A stretch of 40,775 bases of DNA from Pseudomonadota bacterium. Its GTDB lineage: Bacteria; Pseudomonadota; Gammaproteobacteria; Ga0077536. Made by a program: the position numbers and the translations under genes. Where the stretch lies: NCBI GenBank assembly GCA_027618655.1, contig JAQCEL010000010.1, forward strand, positions 1 through 40,775, read 5' to 3'. Of this stretch, positions 8,760 through 17,348 are shown one piece after another (the stretch's first letter is position 1; every line of letters begins with the position of its first letter). The notes beneath the pieces are model-generated. The model saw only the letters and a list, made by a program, of their open reading frames with translations, did no database searches and was not told the DNA's origin.

Positions 8760-9342
8760 CTAGGTTTTGTTTGCGAACGATGCTGACCCATTCGATTTGA
8801 TGTAGCAAAGCGAGAATAAGTCACTAACGCTCGGCCGTAGTAAGTGGCCGCCAAGCTGGCTCGCAGTCAGGGTCGCGTAGCCGATTTGACTGGCTAGAGC
8901 GCACCACCAAGGCAAGGCGATCAGTACATAGATCGCGAGGCCCGCGACTGGCCGCAACAAACCTACGAAATCCTTACGCGTTTGGTTGTTCACGCTCACG
9001 TACAGGATTTGCGCGGCCACCAGCAGCGGTATGTGCGGCCCCTTCGACAAGGTCGCGAGGCCAAGGCAGGTCCACATTAAGACTGGGCGGCCATGGCCGG
9101 GCGGCGGATTTCATATAGTGAGCACGCAATGTCGCGACGAAAGCGGCAAACGCCGCAAGTATCCAGAAGGAATACTGCATGTCGACACGTGCGTCGTGGG
9201 TGTGGGAAAAGTACCCCGAACTCGTAATGAATAAGGCCATCGCAACCATCCCAACGCGGGGGCAGTAAATGCGCATGCCCAGATAGAATCGGCGCGCGAC
9301 AATACGGCGTCGCCGCGGGTCAACGCGTCGATCAGTGTAGCC
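8760..9342 (-). pseudogene. Remnant of an ArnT/PMT-type (GT39/GT83) membrane glycosyltransferase
   Basis: Two leftward frames each encode a recognisable family piece. The upstream piece has GMVAMALFITSSGYF then HDARVDMQYSFWIL, the family's ARVDM active-site neighbourhood. The downstream piece has LGLATLSKGPHIPLLVA and a hydrophobic LLRPVAGLAIYVLIALPWW, the family's KGP and ALPW blocks. They join if one frameshift is placed near 9080-9110. The 5' end beyond 9342 is lost at an in-frame TAA, and the C-terminal soluble half is absent after 8760. Intact relatives have 450-600 residues and transfer sugars from polyprenyl-phosphate carriers at the inner membrane. This copy is a truncated, frameshifted relic. 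Confidence 0.65.
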
Positions 9343-9478
9343 TTAGTGTTATTCGCCTGTGCGGCAATGCCTGGCGAGAACTCTAGGCGCAAGCGTCGCT
9401 CGATTTGTCGTCCACGCTGTAAACCGACAAAGGCTCGTGGAGCGGTACAATACACCGACCTTATTGCGAGAACCTGCT

Positions 9479-10603
9479 ATGCAAAGCGACCAAAAAGCGA
9501 ATTTAAGAACCGCGTTTTACCACGACGAAAAGTGCTTATGGCATAGCACAGCTGGACTTTATTCGTTGATTTTGCCGGTTGGCGGTTGGGTACAGCCTCC
9601 GGGTGGCGCAGGTCTTGCGGAGTCTCCGGAATCGAAACGTAGAGTGGTGTCACTATTGCAAGTTTCGAGCTTGGCGAAACAGCTTGAGTTCGTGACGGCA
9701 CCGATGGCGTCGGAATCTGATCTGCTGAGAGTGCATCCGCAGTCGTATCTGGATAAATTCAAAGCCCTGTCTGATGCGGGTGGCGGCGAGCTGGGCATGT
9801 ACGCGCCGTTTGGGCCAGGTAGCTACGAAATTGCCAAGCTGTCAGCAGGTCTCGCTATCGATGCAGTGGATAGCGTATTCACGCGAAAGTTTAATAATGC
9901 CTATGTGATGTCGCGGCCACCGGGTCACCATTGCTTGCCTGATCAAGGTCTCGGGTTTTGTTTGCTAGCCAATATTGCGATTGCCGTTGAAGCCGCGAAA
10001 GCGAAACACGGCATCGAAAAAATAGCGGTGCTGGATTGGGATGTGCACCATGGCAATGGGACGCAAACGATTTTTTACGAACGTGACGACGTTCTGACAA
10101 TTTCTTTGCATCAGGAGGGTTGCTTCCCGCCGGGTTACAGCGGTGCCTCTGATCGCGGCGCCGGCAAAGGCGACGGGTACAACATCAATGTTCCGCTCCT
10201 ACCGGGCGGTGGACACGACGCGTATATGTACGCGATGCAGCGAATCGTCACGCCAGCAATCGAACGCTTCAAACCTGACTTAATTGTTGTCGCTTGTGGA
10301 CTAGACGCAAACTGTGTCGATCCGCTTGCGCGAATGTTGGCGCATTCCGGTACGTTTCATGAACTCGCGAAGCAGACGATGGCGCTCGCGGAGCGCTTCG
10401 CCGAAAGTCGCATCGTCATGGTGCACGAGGGGGGCTACGCGGAATCGGCCGTGCCATTTTGCGCGCACGGCGTACTTGAAGCGCTGTCTGGCGAAAAAAG
10501 CAATGTTGAAGATCCGACCCGCGAAATTTGCGAACTGTGGCAACCCAACGAACGCATGAGGGCATTTCAACGCCAGCTAATCGATGAGATGGCTGAAGCT
10601 TAA
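9479..10603 (+). CDS. Histone-deacetylase-like amidohydrolase (class II HDAC family)
   Basis: Zinc hydrolase of 374 residues from the ATG at 9479, near the 369 of the characterised bacterial HDAH. The active-site set is complete: H150-H151 in RPPGHH, zinc ligands D188 and H190 in DWDVHHGNGT, D276 in CGLDANCVDP, and the catalytic Y320 in EGGY. The family removes acyl groups from lysine side chains or polyamines. The natural substrate of most bacterial members is unknown, so deacetylation of polyamines or of protein lysines cannot be separated here. It stands alone on the + strand, between a glycosyltransferase relic and a convergent peroxiredoxin gene. The open frame extends upstream to 9359 but the extra part shows no family similarity. 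Confidence 0.88.
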   Translation: MQSDQKANLRTAFYHDEKCLWHSTAGLYSLILPVGGWVQPPGGAGLAESPESKRRVVSLLQVSSLAKQLEFVTAPMASESDLLRVHPQSYLDKFKALSDAGGGELGMYAPFGPGSYEIAKLSAGLAIDAVDSVFTRKFNNAYVMSRPPGHHCLPDQGLGFCLLANIAIAVEAAKAKHGIEKIAVLDWDVHHGNGTQTIFYERDDVLTISLHQEGCFPPGYSGASDRGAGKGDGYNINVPLLPGGGHDAYMYAMQRIVTPAIERFKPDLIVVACGLDANCVDPLARMLAHSGTFHELAKQTMALAERFAESRIVMVHEGGYAESAVPFCAHGVLEALSGEKSNVEDPTREICELWQPNERMRAFQRQLIDEMAEA

Positions 10604-10634
10604 CGCCACGACGAATTTTGCGTCACTAAGGTTC

Positions 10635-10649
10635 TTACAGAATCTGTAA
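10635..10649. repeat. 15-bp palindrome between convergent genes
   Basis: TTACAGA and TCTGTAA flank a single A, with perfect symmetry. It lies 31 bases after the HDAC-like stop, in the gap before the convergent peroxiredoxin gene. No U-run follows on either strand, so a terminator is not supported. It may be a protein-binding site. Confidence 0.3.
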
Positions 10650-10822
10650 ATTATTGTTCGTTCGGGCAGGCGTGTGATCTGGGACGCGAGTGATTCACGT
10701 GCAACCGTAAGCGGATCTCAAGATACTTCGCTAAATCCCGACACGATGCGCGATAGGTGATTCCCTCAGCGGCATGCTCCGCCAGCGGCCCGCCCAGGTG
10801 GACAGGCCGCACTTGGATGATC

Positions 10823-11473
10823 TCAGCTTGCCAGTTTCTTCAGTTCGGCAAGCGTGTCGCTAGGCTCTGGACGCGCTGTGTAATCAGGGTCGACGTCAGT
10901 CGCATGGACAATGCCGTCGCTACTAACTACGATCCGACCTGGCATCGGCAATGTCCAACTGTCATCTCCGTTATTGTTCGGCAAATCGATGCCAAATCCG
11001 CGGTAGATGTCGCCTAGTTGACCTTCCACTTTAAAGCGCAAGCCGAGTTTGTGCGCGTAGTTATTACCGGGGTCGCTGAGAATATCGAACCCTAGCTCGT
11101 GCGACTTGACCATCTTCGCATTGAACTCGGCGACTTGCGGGCTTAGCGCAACCAAAGTTGCGCTTTGCGCTTCGATGTCTGACAGAATTTCTTGCAAAGC
11201 GTACAGCTCTGCATTGCAGTAGGGTCACCAATGTCCGCGAAAAATCGTTAATACCACCGCCCCGCGCGACAATAATATTTTGGAACTAATCGCTACGCCG
11301 TTCTGATTATTCAGGGTAAAAGGCGGCAATTTGTCGCCAACTTTGATCACACCATCCATGATGCCAGATTTGCGCAACGCATCCGTCGCGGCAAGCATCA
11401 CCTTCAAGGAGTCTGGCGGGATTTTTTTTGCTGCACCTTCTTTGATCGCGTTCAACTTAGTCTGCAAGGACAT
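10823..11473 (-). CDS. Peroxiredoxin-like (AhpC/TSA fold) candidate selenoprotein, in-frame TGA as Sec83
   Basis: One continuous leftward frame of 216 residues is interrupted only by TGA at 11227-11225. The flanking residues read LTIFRGHW-(TGA)-PYCNAELYALQ. In relatives this block is RGGWCPYCN, so the TGA sits exactly at the first Cys of the CxxC redox motif and C86 is the second. Downstream the family blocks are intact: LSDPGNNYAHKLGL, GIDLPNNNGDDSWTLPMP and the DVDPDYTARPEP tail. An 8-bp stem-loop begins 11 bases after the TGA (listed separately), as expected for a bacterial SECIS. The start ATG at 11473 has GGAGG eight bases upstream. Known family role: thiol peroxidase or thiol-disulfide oxidoreductase. 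The alternative is a nonsense mutation or sequence error; selenocysteine is an inference until the genome's sel genes are checked. Confidence 0.72.
11193..11213 (-). promoter_or_regulatory. Candidate bacterial SECIS stem-loop
   Basis: Eleven bases after the in-frame TGA the transcript can fold UGCAGAGC with GCUUUGCA (8 bp, one G-U pair) around the 5-base loop UGUAC. The loop starts 19 bases after the TGA and has G at its second position. Known bacterial SECIS elements have a short stem within the coding region just downstream of UGA, a small loop with an early G, and a stop-to-loop distance in this range. The folding is seen in the sequence; the SelB-binding role is inferred. Confidence 0.55.
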
Positions 11474-11641
11474 ACTTAAAACCTCCGTTATTTAGCTGTC
11501 GTATTCTGTGCCATTACGAGCAACGTCCGCCGGTCGGTTATTTAACCTTTGTAATCAACAGTAATGCACCGGCGATCGGCCCATTCAGTTGAATTAAATT
11601 ATACAAAACGGACATTGCCCCTGTCGTTGCCTAATAACGCC

Positions 11642-12616
11642 TCACGCAGCGAGCTCGCGTAGTCGACCAGAGATCAAGGTGCGTGCTTCAGACATGATGC
11701 GGTCGATGAGTTCCTTGACCGTTGGGATGTCGTGGATCAGCCCGGCGACCATGCCGCAAGACCACGCCCCGGCATCCATATCACCATCGAGCATGACCTT
11801 AGGATAAACACCCGCGACTTCTTTGACGATGTCCTCGAATGAGATGTGGGCACCTTGCGCACGTTCAATCTCAAGGACGCGTTCAACCGCGGCATTGGTG
11901 AGAACGCGCTCCGTGTTGCGGAGCGGACGCATGATAAGACGCGTGTCTAACTCGCTCGCGGCGAGAATTGCTTGCTTCACATTGCCGTGAACAGGAGCCT
12001 CTTGGGTCGCGATGAAGCGCGTTCCCATGTTCATGCCATCTGCTCCCATCGCCAGCGCTGCGACGAGTGATCGTGCGTCCGCCATACCACCGGATGCGAC
12101 GAATGGCACTTTCAGTTCATCAGCTGCGCGCGGCAGCAAGATCATGTTCGGGATGTCGTCCTCCCCGGGATGACCGCCGCATTCGAAGCCGTCGATAGAC
12201 AAGGCATCGCACCCGACGGATTCGGCCTTGAGCGCGTGACGCACGGTCGTGCATTTGTGGATCACCGTAATACCGTGTTCTTTAAGCATGGGCATCCATT
12301 TGGCGGGATTGTTACCTGCCGTCTCAACGATACGGATCCCACCGTCGACAATAGCCTTCACATAGCCTGGATAATCGGGAGACTCAATAACGGGCAGAAA
12401 AGTTAGATTGACGCCGATCGGCTTGTCAGTCATTTCGCGGCAACGGGCGATTTCTCGCGCCAGCAGCGCGGGTGTTTTTTGCGTGAGGCCGGTAATGATG
12501 CCGAGCCCACCCGCGTTCGAGACCGCCGCAGCGAGTTCCGCAAAACCGACGTAGTGCATGCCGCCTTGAATAATGGGATGTTCGATGCCGAGTAGTTCTG
12601 TGATTCGTGTTTTCAA
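11642..12616 (-). CDS. Nitronate monooxygenase (2-nitropropane dioxygenase family)
   Basis: FMN-dependent TIM-barrel enzyme that oxidises alkyl nitronates to carbonyl compounds and nitrite, or a related flavoprotein. The chosen start is TTG at 12616, because GGAG lies nine bases upstream and the product then begins MKTRITELLGIEHPIIQGG, the common family N-terminus. The frame is open five codons further to another TTG at 12631, preceded directly by TAA. Family motifs are IIQGGM (FMN contact), ALSIDGFECGGHPGEDD near the middle and the glycine-rich ASGGMADARSLVAALAMGADG. Length is 324 residues, usual for the family. In degradation clusters of this kind, paralogues can also act as enoyl-reductase-like flavoproteins, so the substrate is uncertain. 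It is isolated, about 170 bases upstream of the peroxiredoxin gene. Confidence 0.85.
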   Translation of the reverse strand: MKTRITELLGIEHPIIQGGMHYVGFAELAAAVSNAGGLGIITGLTQKTPALLAREIARCREMTDKPIGVNLTFLPVIESPDYPGYVKAIVDGGIRIVETAGNNPAKWMPMLKEHGITVIHKCTTVRHALKAESVGCDALSIDGFECGGHPGEDDIPNMILLPRAADELKVPFVASGGMADARSLVAALAMGADGMNMGTRFIATQEAPVHGNVKQAILAASELDTRLIMRPLRNTERVLTNAAVERVLEIERAQGAHISFEDIVKEVAGVYPKVMLDGDMDAGAWSCGMVAGLIHDIPTVKELIDRIMSEARTLISGRLRELAA

Positions 12617-13292
12617 GACTGTGGTCTCCAATTAGTTTCTAAATTCGTCAGGCCTCCGGCCCAACAAGGACCAGCGCACGCTCGCGCGTGTAACATTACT
12701 TTCAAACCATCGACCGCGCCAAGTGGTATCGTGGCCAGCCTGCAAACAAATGCGCTGCGGGGAAGCATCGCCACGGCAAAGCGAATGTCCAATACCGAAA
12801 CGTTTCGTGATTTATGTTTTCGTAATCGTTCGATTTAGTTCGCTGATTCATTCGAAGTGAATACCCTGCAGCTTCGAATTGAGAAATAACTGTCCGTCCT
12901 AGAATCAAGCGAGGAGCACGGTCGCGAATGTAGTGCTGTTTAATGATTCATCCCTTGGCCGAAAATACTTCTTACCGCCGGCCATACTAGCTTCGTTGAT
13001 GGACGTGCGCAGAGCTGATGTTCGTCACTTGCTAGTTGATTGCGACTACAGAAGGGGATCGCGAAACGACCGCAAAACTTTGTTACCCCGATCATTACAT
13101 TTCATAGGGTAATCACTTGGTGAACCATTCGAACGCACGGATATCGATCAACAGCCGATGGCACTGGACAAAAACGGTGCGAGCAGAGCGCTAGCAGACT
13201 CACTAAGTGATTGAATATTCGAAAGCGATCCTGTGGCACGATAGTTGCTCAGCTACTAGTACGGGCCATGCTTAGTTTGGACCGAGATTACT

Positions 13293-13314
13293 GAACCTTC
13301 GTTAAAAAAGGTTC
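13293..13314. repeat. Hairpin with 7-bp stem
   Basis: GAACCTT pairs with AAGGTTC around an 8-base loop. It lies downstream of the flavin oxidoreductase gene that ends at 13447. No T-run follows directly, so its role is open. Confidence 0.35.
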
Positions 13315-13366
13315 ATTTGGTGGGAGTCCTTCCCCAGGGGATTCCCTTGATGTTTTGCCTCTACTT

Positions 13367-13396
13367 GGTGGCAGAGGATTACTTTCCCCTGCCACC
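13367..13396 (-). terminator. Hairpin 50 bases after the flavin oxidoreductase stop, weak terminator candidate
   Basis: GGTGGCAG and CTGCCACC form a perfect 8-bp GC-rich stem with a 14-base loop. In the leftward direction no T-tract follows; in the rightward direction CTTTT follows. Position favours the leftward gene at 13447-14433, sequence favours the other strand, so confidence is low. Confidence 0.25.
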
Positions 13397-13446
13397 CTTT
13401 TAGGCCTTCGTTCGATTGCAAAGCCTGCCGTCTCGCGATTTGATGC

Positions 13447-14433
13447 TCAGCCAATTTTCGGCAGAATGTCTTCCTTCAGCTCGCGCATGTCGTCAATCGT
13501 CTTCTGCGTCGGGGTGCCGCTGAACGGTGGCCATAGCATCGGCATCGTCATGCCGGCTTCTTTATATCGTGCGAGATTGTCGGTAATTTGTTCGGCGGTA
13601 CCGACCATCGTCGGGGTCAATTTCCCGTTCGGTGTTTGATCAGTTTTTTCCTTCGTGATTTCGAACGGCATCATGCTTGAAATTTCCAGCGTGTCGATAG
13701 ATTGCGCGCTGCCGATCTTCTCGAGTTCTTCTTTGATAGAGCGGCGCCACATCGCGATTGCTTCGGGGGTGTCCATGATCCCAATCCAGCCGTCTAAAGC
13801 GTACTTGGCGATCCGCTTGGCGGACGTTTCAGGATTAACGAGCCCCGAAAAATACATCGGTGGCCGCGGTTTTTGCACTGGTTTCGCGCCGAATCCGCAT
13901 TTTTGAAATGACGCGAACTCACCTTCGTAGGCGAACAATTCATTACCCCAGATCCCTTGCATCACCTCAATGGTCTCGCGCACATGCTTGTTGCGTTTCT
14001 TGAAAATGTGCGCGGCGCCAGCTGCTTGGAACTCTTCCGGCATCCAACCGGTGCCGACTCCGACGTTGATCCGGCCGCGTGAAAGATGATCCCAAGTTGC
14101 GACCTCGGCCGCCATAATCGCGGGCGCACGAAACGGGGTGACCATAATACTGACACCTAGGCGTACTTTTTTGGTTATCGCGGCCAAATACGGAATGAGT
14201 GGTGGGCCTTGCAAATACTCGCCGCGCGCGCTGACCGGGAGCTGCTTCGGGAACTCCGCCATCGCACCGAAAGATTTTTCGAGTTGCCCTTTGTCCGACA
14301 CCTCGGGAACGACAATTCGGTCTAGGGTCCAAATCGAATCGAAATCGAGCTCTTCCGCTGCGGCAGCTAGCGAGTCGATCTCGTCGACGGTAATTTTGTC
14401 TCTAAAGTTCGGCATGTATAGTGCGAGTTTCAT
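13447..14433 (-). CDS. LLM-class (luciferase-like) F420- or FMN-dependent oxidoreductase
   Basis: TIM-barrel flavin enzyme of 328 residues from the ATG at 14433, which has AGAGGA nine bases upstream. The frame is open to 14472 but lacks a better start. Family signatures are the N-terminal MKLALYMPNF strand, the block ATWDHLSRGRINVGVGTGWMPEEFQAAG that forms the cofactor pocket, and the C-terminal GTAEQITDNLARYKEAGMT block. It resembles the F420-dependent TIGR03619-type subgroup. Whether F420 or FMN is used cannot be settled by reading. Such enzymes hydroxylate, reduce or oxidise small organic substrates. The AraC-family regulator gene lies directly upstream on the same strand, about 200 bases away, and a second LLM gene follows beyond it. 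Confidence 0.85.
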   Translation of the reverse strand: MKLALYMPNFRDKITVDEIDSLAAAAEELDFDSIWTLDRIVVPEVSDKGQLEKSFGAMAEFPKQLPVSARGEYLQGPPLIPYLAAITKKVRLGVSIMVTPFRAPAIMAAEVATWDHLSRGRINVGVGTGWMPEEFQAAGAAHIFKKRNKHVRETIEVMQGIWGNELFAYEGEFASFQKCGFGAKPVQKPRPPMYFSGLVNPETSAKRIAKYALDGWIGIMDTPEAIAMWRRSIKEELEKIGSAQSIDTLEISSMMPFEITKEKTDQTPNGKLTPTMVGTAEQITDNLARYKEAGMTMPMLWPPFSGTPTQKTIDDMRELKEDILPKIG

Positions 14434-14629
14434 GAAAGACGTCCTCTTTAAATTTCTATTCAGGGCAGACACAACCCTGCTATTTATTGGTTACTTAATC
14501 GCCGTGCGATGTCGCGACCTCACTCGACCGCGGCACCGATAGCGTAGCACGCGAATTCGGCTCTCCAGCGCGGCATGTGTTCATCGCAAAATCAAATTTT
14601 ACGACGGCCACGAATTAATTGTGCGCGCT

Positions 14630-15619
14630 TCAGCACAGTGATTTTCGATACTTACCTGGCGATGTACCAAACCATCGCTTAAACATCTTGCCAAAATTCG
14701 CCGGGTTGTCGAATCCCAAACTGGCTGCAATTTCTCGAACGGTAATGCCGTCGTTTGTAAGCAGTTCGCGAACCCTTGCGCGTAGAAAATCATCTGTGAC
14801 GTCTTGATAACTCGTTCCCAAATGTCGCAGTCGCCGGATCAGCGTTCGTTGTGACAAGTGCAGCGCGCCGGCGACTTCACGTAGAACGGGTAATGGACGT
14901 CGTTCGTCGTCGCGTTCGAACGCGCGGCTCAAATATTCACGGACCTGGCCCAGCGTTTCTCTTTCGCGCGATGAAGCCATGGTCGCCGCGCATTGCGCTA
15001 CTGCATGCGCCCAGGTTGATTCGATGTAACCGATGTTCTTCAAACTGCGCCATTCGGTCGGAATCGAGAAGGCGTTGCAATGCGCATTGAAGCTCACGGA
15101 ACATTTGAAGTACTCGAGGTAGCGCGCCGCGTATACGGTCGGCGGATAGCTGAGCGAGAGCGCTGCCTTGCCGAGATCGACGCCGTAAACCGTATCGAGG
15201 TGCTGTTGTAGGATGATCATCGGCGTTTCGACGAGTAGCGGTGTGGCTGCGCCGAGATCGATCAGAGGAAATAGCTCAGCGCGAAAACGATCGTGATCGC
15301 GGCGACCTTGCATATCCATATAGGGAATGCGACTCGGAAAGTAGCGAACAAACGCATCCAGCCCGTCACCTAAGGTCGGTGCGCTCAACAGCGCGATACT
15401 TGTCGACCCATGGAAATGATCCGTCAAGGTCCCCGCCCACTTAAGATACCACGCAGGGTCGTCAGCGAGATTGAGCGTGTTGTGAATGTATTGCAGCGCC
15501 TGACGGACCATGATCCGGCAGTCCGGATCGTCGAGCATAGGCGCATCCAACCCCGTCCCACAGAGCAACGATTCCGCTTCGAACAGGCGCAGTAAATGTC
15601 GGCCATAGGTGGCGGGCAT
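14630..15619 (-). CDS. AraC-family transcriptional regulator (OruR-like, Arabinose_bd type)
   Basis: Regulator of 329 residues. The N-terminal two thirds correspond to the Arabinose_bd-like effector domain of OruR/ArgR-type AraC proteins, including a predicted hydrophobic core near ETPMIILQQHLDTVYGVDLG. The C-terminal about 100 residues hold two helix-turn-helix motifs: LREVAGALHLSQRTLIRRLRHLG and VREIAASLGFDNPANFGKMFKRW, ending with the family GTSPGKYRKS. The start ATG at 15619 has no clear Shine-Dalgarno. It sits between the two LLM oxidoreductase genes, all leftward, so a role as their local activator is a reasonable inference. The inducer is unknown; relatives often respond to steroid-, fatty-acid- or amino-acid-like ligands. 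Confidence 0.88.
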   Translation of the reverse strand: MPATYGRHLLRLFEAESLLCGTGLDAPMLDDPDCRIMVRQALQYIHNTLNLADDPAWYLKWAGTLTDHFHGSTSIALLSAPTLGDGLDAFVRYFPSRIPYMDMQGRRDHDRFRAELFPLIDLGAATPLLVETPMIILQQHLDTVYGVDLGKAALSLSYPPTVYAARYLEYFKCSVSFNAHCNAFSIPTEWRSLKNIGYIESTWAHAVAQCAATMASSRERETLGQVREYLSRAFERDDERRPLPVLREVAGALHLSQRTLIRRLRHLGTSYQDVTDDFLRARVRELLTNDGITVREIAASLGFDNPANFGKMFKRWFGTSPGKYRKSLC

Positions 15620-15759
15620 TTGCAGTTGTTCAATCGTCTATGACCGCATCGCTCATCGGGCGCTGGTGAAACTGGCACTAAAGTAACTGATATTGGCATA
15701 AGCGTCTCTAGGTCAAGGCCCGACGGGCTCTTAGCAGCTAGGACAGAACCCGAATTCCT

Positions 15760-15915
15760 TCAGTGCAAGGAAAACGCTCGAGAATCCTCTGCAGATGTCG
15801 CGCCAAAAACATTATTTGCGAGACGCCCATCGTCTGCGGTCGCTAAGGGATCATTCGATGCTGCGACGAGTAGCCCGCAGCCAAATATGAGCAATCGTAT
15901 CGTTAGCTGCATCAT
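15760..15915 (-). CDS. Possible small secreted protein (51 residues), doubtful
   Basis: The frame begins MMQLTIRLLIFGCGLLVAAS, which looks like a short signal peptide, and ends in TGA. Its ATG overlaps the TGA of the preceding small frame by four bases, a coupling-like arrangement. No family is recognised. It may equally be a chance frame in the 490-base gap between the AraC gene and the LLM gene. Confidence 0.2.
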   Translation of the reverse strand: MMQLTIRLLIFGCGLLVAASNDPLATADDGRLANNVFGATSAEDSRAFSLH

Positions 15916-16073
15916 TTCAATTCAGCTTCGGCAGCGAGCGGCTGTGTGAATGCCGGCTCAGCAAAAATAACATTATTGTCTGCGCGTAATATTGATATCG
16001 ACGCAACCAAGTTACGCAAACTCGTATTCATGTAGCGCTGGGCACGCGGCAAAAACAAGCGGATCGCAGCCAT
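15912..16073 (-). CDS. Possible small protein (53 residues), doubtful
   Basis: Leftward frame starting 39 bases after the LLM stop at 16113, in the same direction. It has no recognised domain and no clear ribosome site. It is listed because it overlaps the next small frame by ATGA, and because it fills a stretch otherwise without genes. Confidence 0.18.
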   Translation of the reverse strand: MAAIRLFLPRAQRYMNTSLRNLVASISILRADNNVIFAEPAFTQPLAAEAELK

Positions 16074-16112
16074 AGTTGATAATTTGAACGTGCATTCGTC
16101 GCCTTAAGCGCG

Positions 16113-17348
16113 CTAACGTCCCGGTACCGCGGCTGCGGCTTTAGCTTGTAACTCCGCCTGAGTCGCACGGTGCATTCCCGATCCGGTCGCGATGCTTGCG
16201 ACTGCGGTTTTTGCGTGCGCTGATAAATCGAATTGGTCGAGTTTGATCTCTCCAGCCATTACTGCTTGTTTCCACTGCTGATGGGCCGGTTCACGCGCGT
16301 GAAATTCTGGCATGACTTCCTTCGAGAATAATTCCAAGGATTCGCAAATATCACGATGGGAAGTTTTGCCGGACTGATTTAGCAGAATAATTTGATCGAC
16401 ATTTACTGCTTCAAACTCACGCAGTTTCTGCCGGATCGTGTCTGGCGACCCGATCAAACCAGATTCAAATGCCGATTTGGCCTTATCTCCCGATCGCCAC
16501 TGCTGGTATTCATTCCAGAGATCGACGGTCCCGGGCTCGTAGGTGTGCGTACCGTTGTAATCAAGACAAAATATAAAAAACGTCCATCCTTCGGCTTTCT
16601 CGCGCGCCAGTTCATCAGTCTCGGCGCACATAAAGCCAGATACCACTGCAAGGTTCGGGTTTAATTGATATTCGCAAAGCTTCTCCACTTGGTCACTGGA
16701 GATAATGCTGTAATAACGGTTAACCCAAGCCTGTGCGCCTTCAGGGCTCGCGAATTGAAAACCCAATGCGCCGATGCCGCGTCGCGCCGCATATTCAATC
16801 GTATTGAGATTTGAGCACGCAACCCATAATGGCGGATGAGGCTTTTGCAACGGTTTAGGGATCACATTGCGACGGGGAAAGTCCCAATATTGTCCGTGAA
16901 ATTCCCAATCCGTACTTGTGAAGCACGGGATCATCGCACGGAACCCTTCCTCGTAGATGTCTCGTTTGACGCGGACCTTCGCGCCGAACGGATGGAGTTC
17001 AGTTGGCCCAACGCCTTCGCCGGTTCCGAGTTCGACTCGTCCACCGCTTAATAAATCAAGATTGGCGACCTGTTCGGCGACTCTGATCGGATGATTCGTC
17101 GTCAGTTGAAAAACGCCGTGGCCAAGCCGAATGTTCTTCGTTCGCTGGCTTGCTGCTGCCAAAAAGGCCGTTGGTGACGACCCATGCGAGTATTCTTCGA
17201 GAAAATGATGCTCGACTTGCCAAGCGTAGTCATAGCCGCATTGGTCAGCAATTTCGACCTGCCGCAGCGCATTTTGGAAATGTTCGTATTCGCTGGTCTC
17301 GGTCCACGGCCGCGGGATCTGATGTTCGTAGAAGACGCCAAATTTCAT
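16113..17348 (-). CDS. LLM-class flavin-dependent oxidoreductase (bacterial luciferase-like monooxygenase)
   Basis: Flavin enzyme of 411 residues. The ATG at 17348 has AGAGGAG nine bases upstream. The first residues MKFGVFYEHQIPRPW and the block DYAWQVEHHFLEEYSHGSSPTAFL are typical of long-chain-type LLM monooxygenases. Later come VANLDLLSGGRVELGTGEG and the substrate-side PLQKPHPPLWVACSN. The C-terminal GSPDTIRQKLREFEAVNVDQIILLNQSG block is also present. It uses reduced FMN or F420H2 with oxygen, and its substrate is unknown. It stands divergent to the P450 at 17767 across a 418-base promoter region. With the AraC gene downstream, it fits an inducible oxidative catabolism cluster. A light-producing role is not expected, as there are no lux partner genes. 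Confidence 0.87.
   Translation of the reverse strand: MKFGVFYEHQIPRPWTETSEYEHFQNALRQVEIADQCGYDYAWQVEHHFLEEYSHGSSPTAFLAAASQRTKNIRLGHGVFQLTTNHPIRVAEQVANLDLLSGGRVELGTGEGVGPTELHPFGAKVRVKRDIYEEGFRAMIPCFTSTDWEFHGQYWDFPRRNVIPKPLQKPHPPLWVACSNLNTIEYAARRGIGALGFQFASPEGAQAWVNRYYSIISSDQVEKLCEYQLNPNLAVVSGFMCAETDELAREKAEGWTFFIFCLDYNGTHTYEPGTVDLWNEYQQWRSGDKAKSAFESGLIGSPDTIRQKLREFEAVNVDQIILLNQSGKTSHRDICESLELFSKEVMPEFHAREPAHQQWKQAVMAGEIKLDQFDLSAHAKTAVASIATGSGMHRATQAELQAKAAAAVPGR

Larger units (their letters stand above)
12617..13446. other. 830-base gap without a recognisable gene
   Basis: Only short open frames with no family similarity are present. A 68-codon leftward frame at 12702-12908 has no start context or recognisable motif and is not annotated. 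Visible structure is limited to a hairpin at 13293-13314 and another at 13367-13396. The gap separates two leftward genes, so the promoter of the nitronate monooxygenase gene should lie near its right-hand 5' end, just above 12616. Confidence 0.5.

Noticed and set aside
12702-12908. 68-codon leftward frame in the 830-base gap
   Set aside because: No ribosome site, no family motif and random-looking composition.
13355-13639. 94-codon rightward frame near the LLM gene
   Set aside because: It is antisense to the LLM gene's C-terminus and shows no independent coding signal.
16113-17348. Luciferase-like gene as a light-producing system
   Set aside because: The LLM family is broad, and no luxB, luxCDE or fatty-aldehyde partner genes are present.
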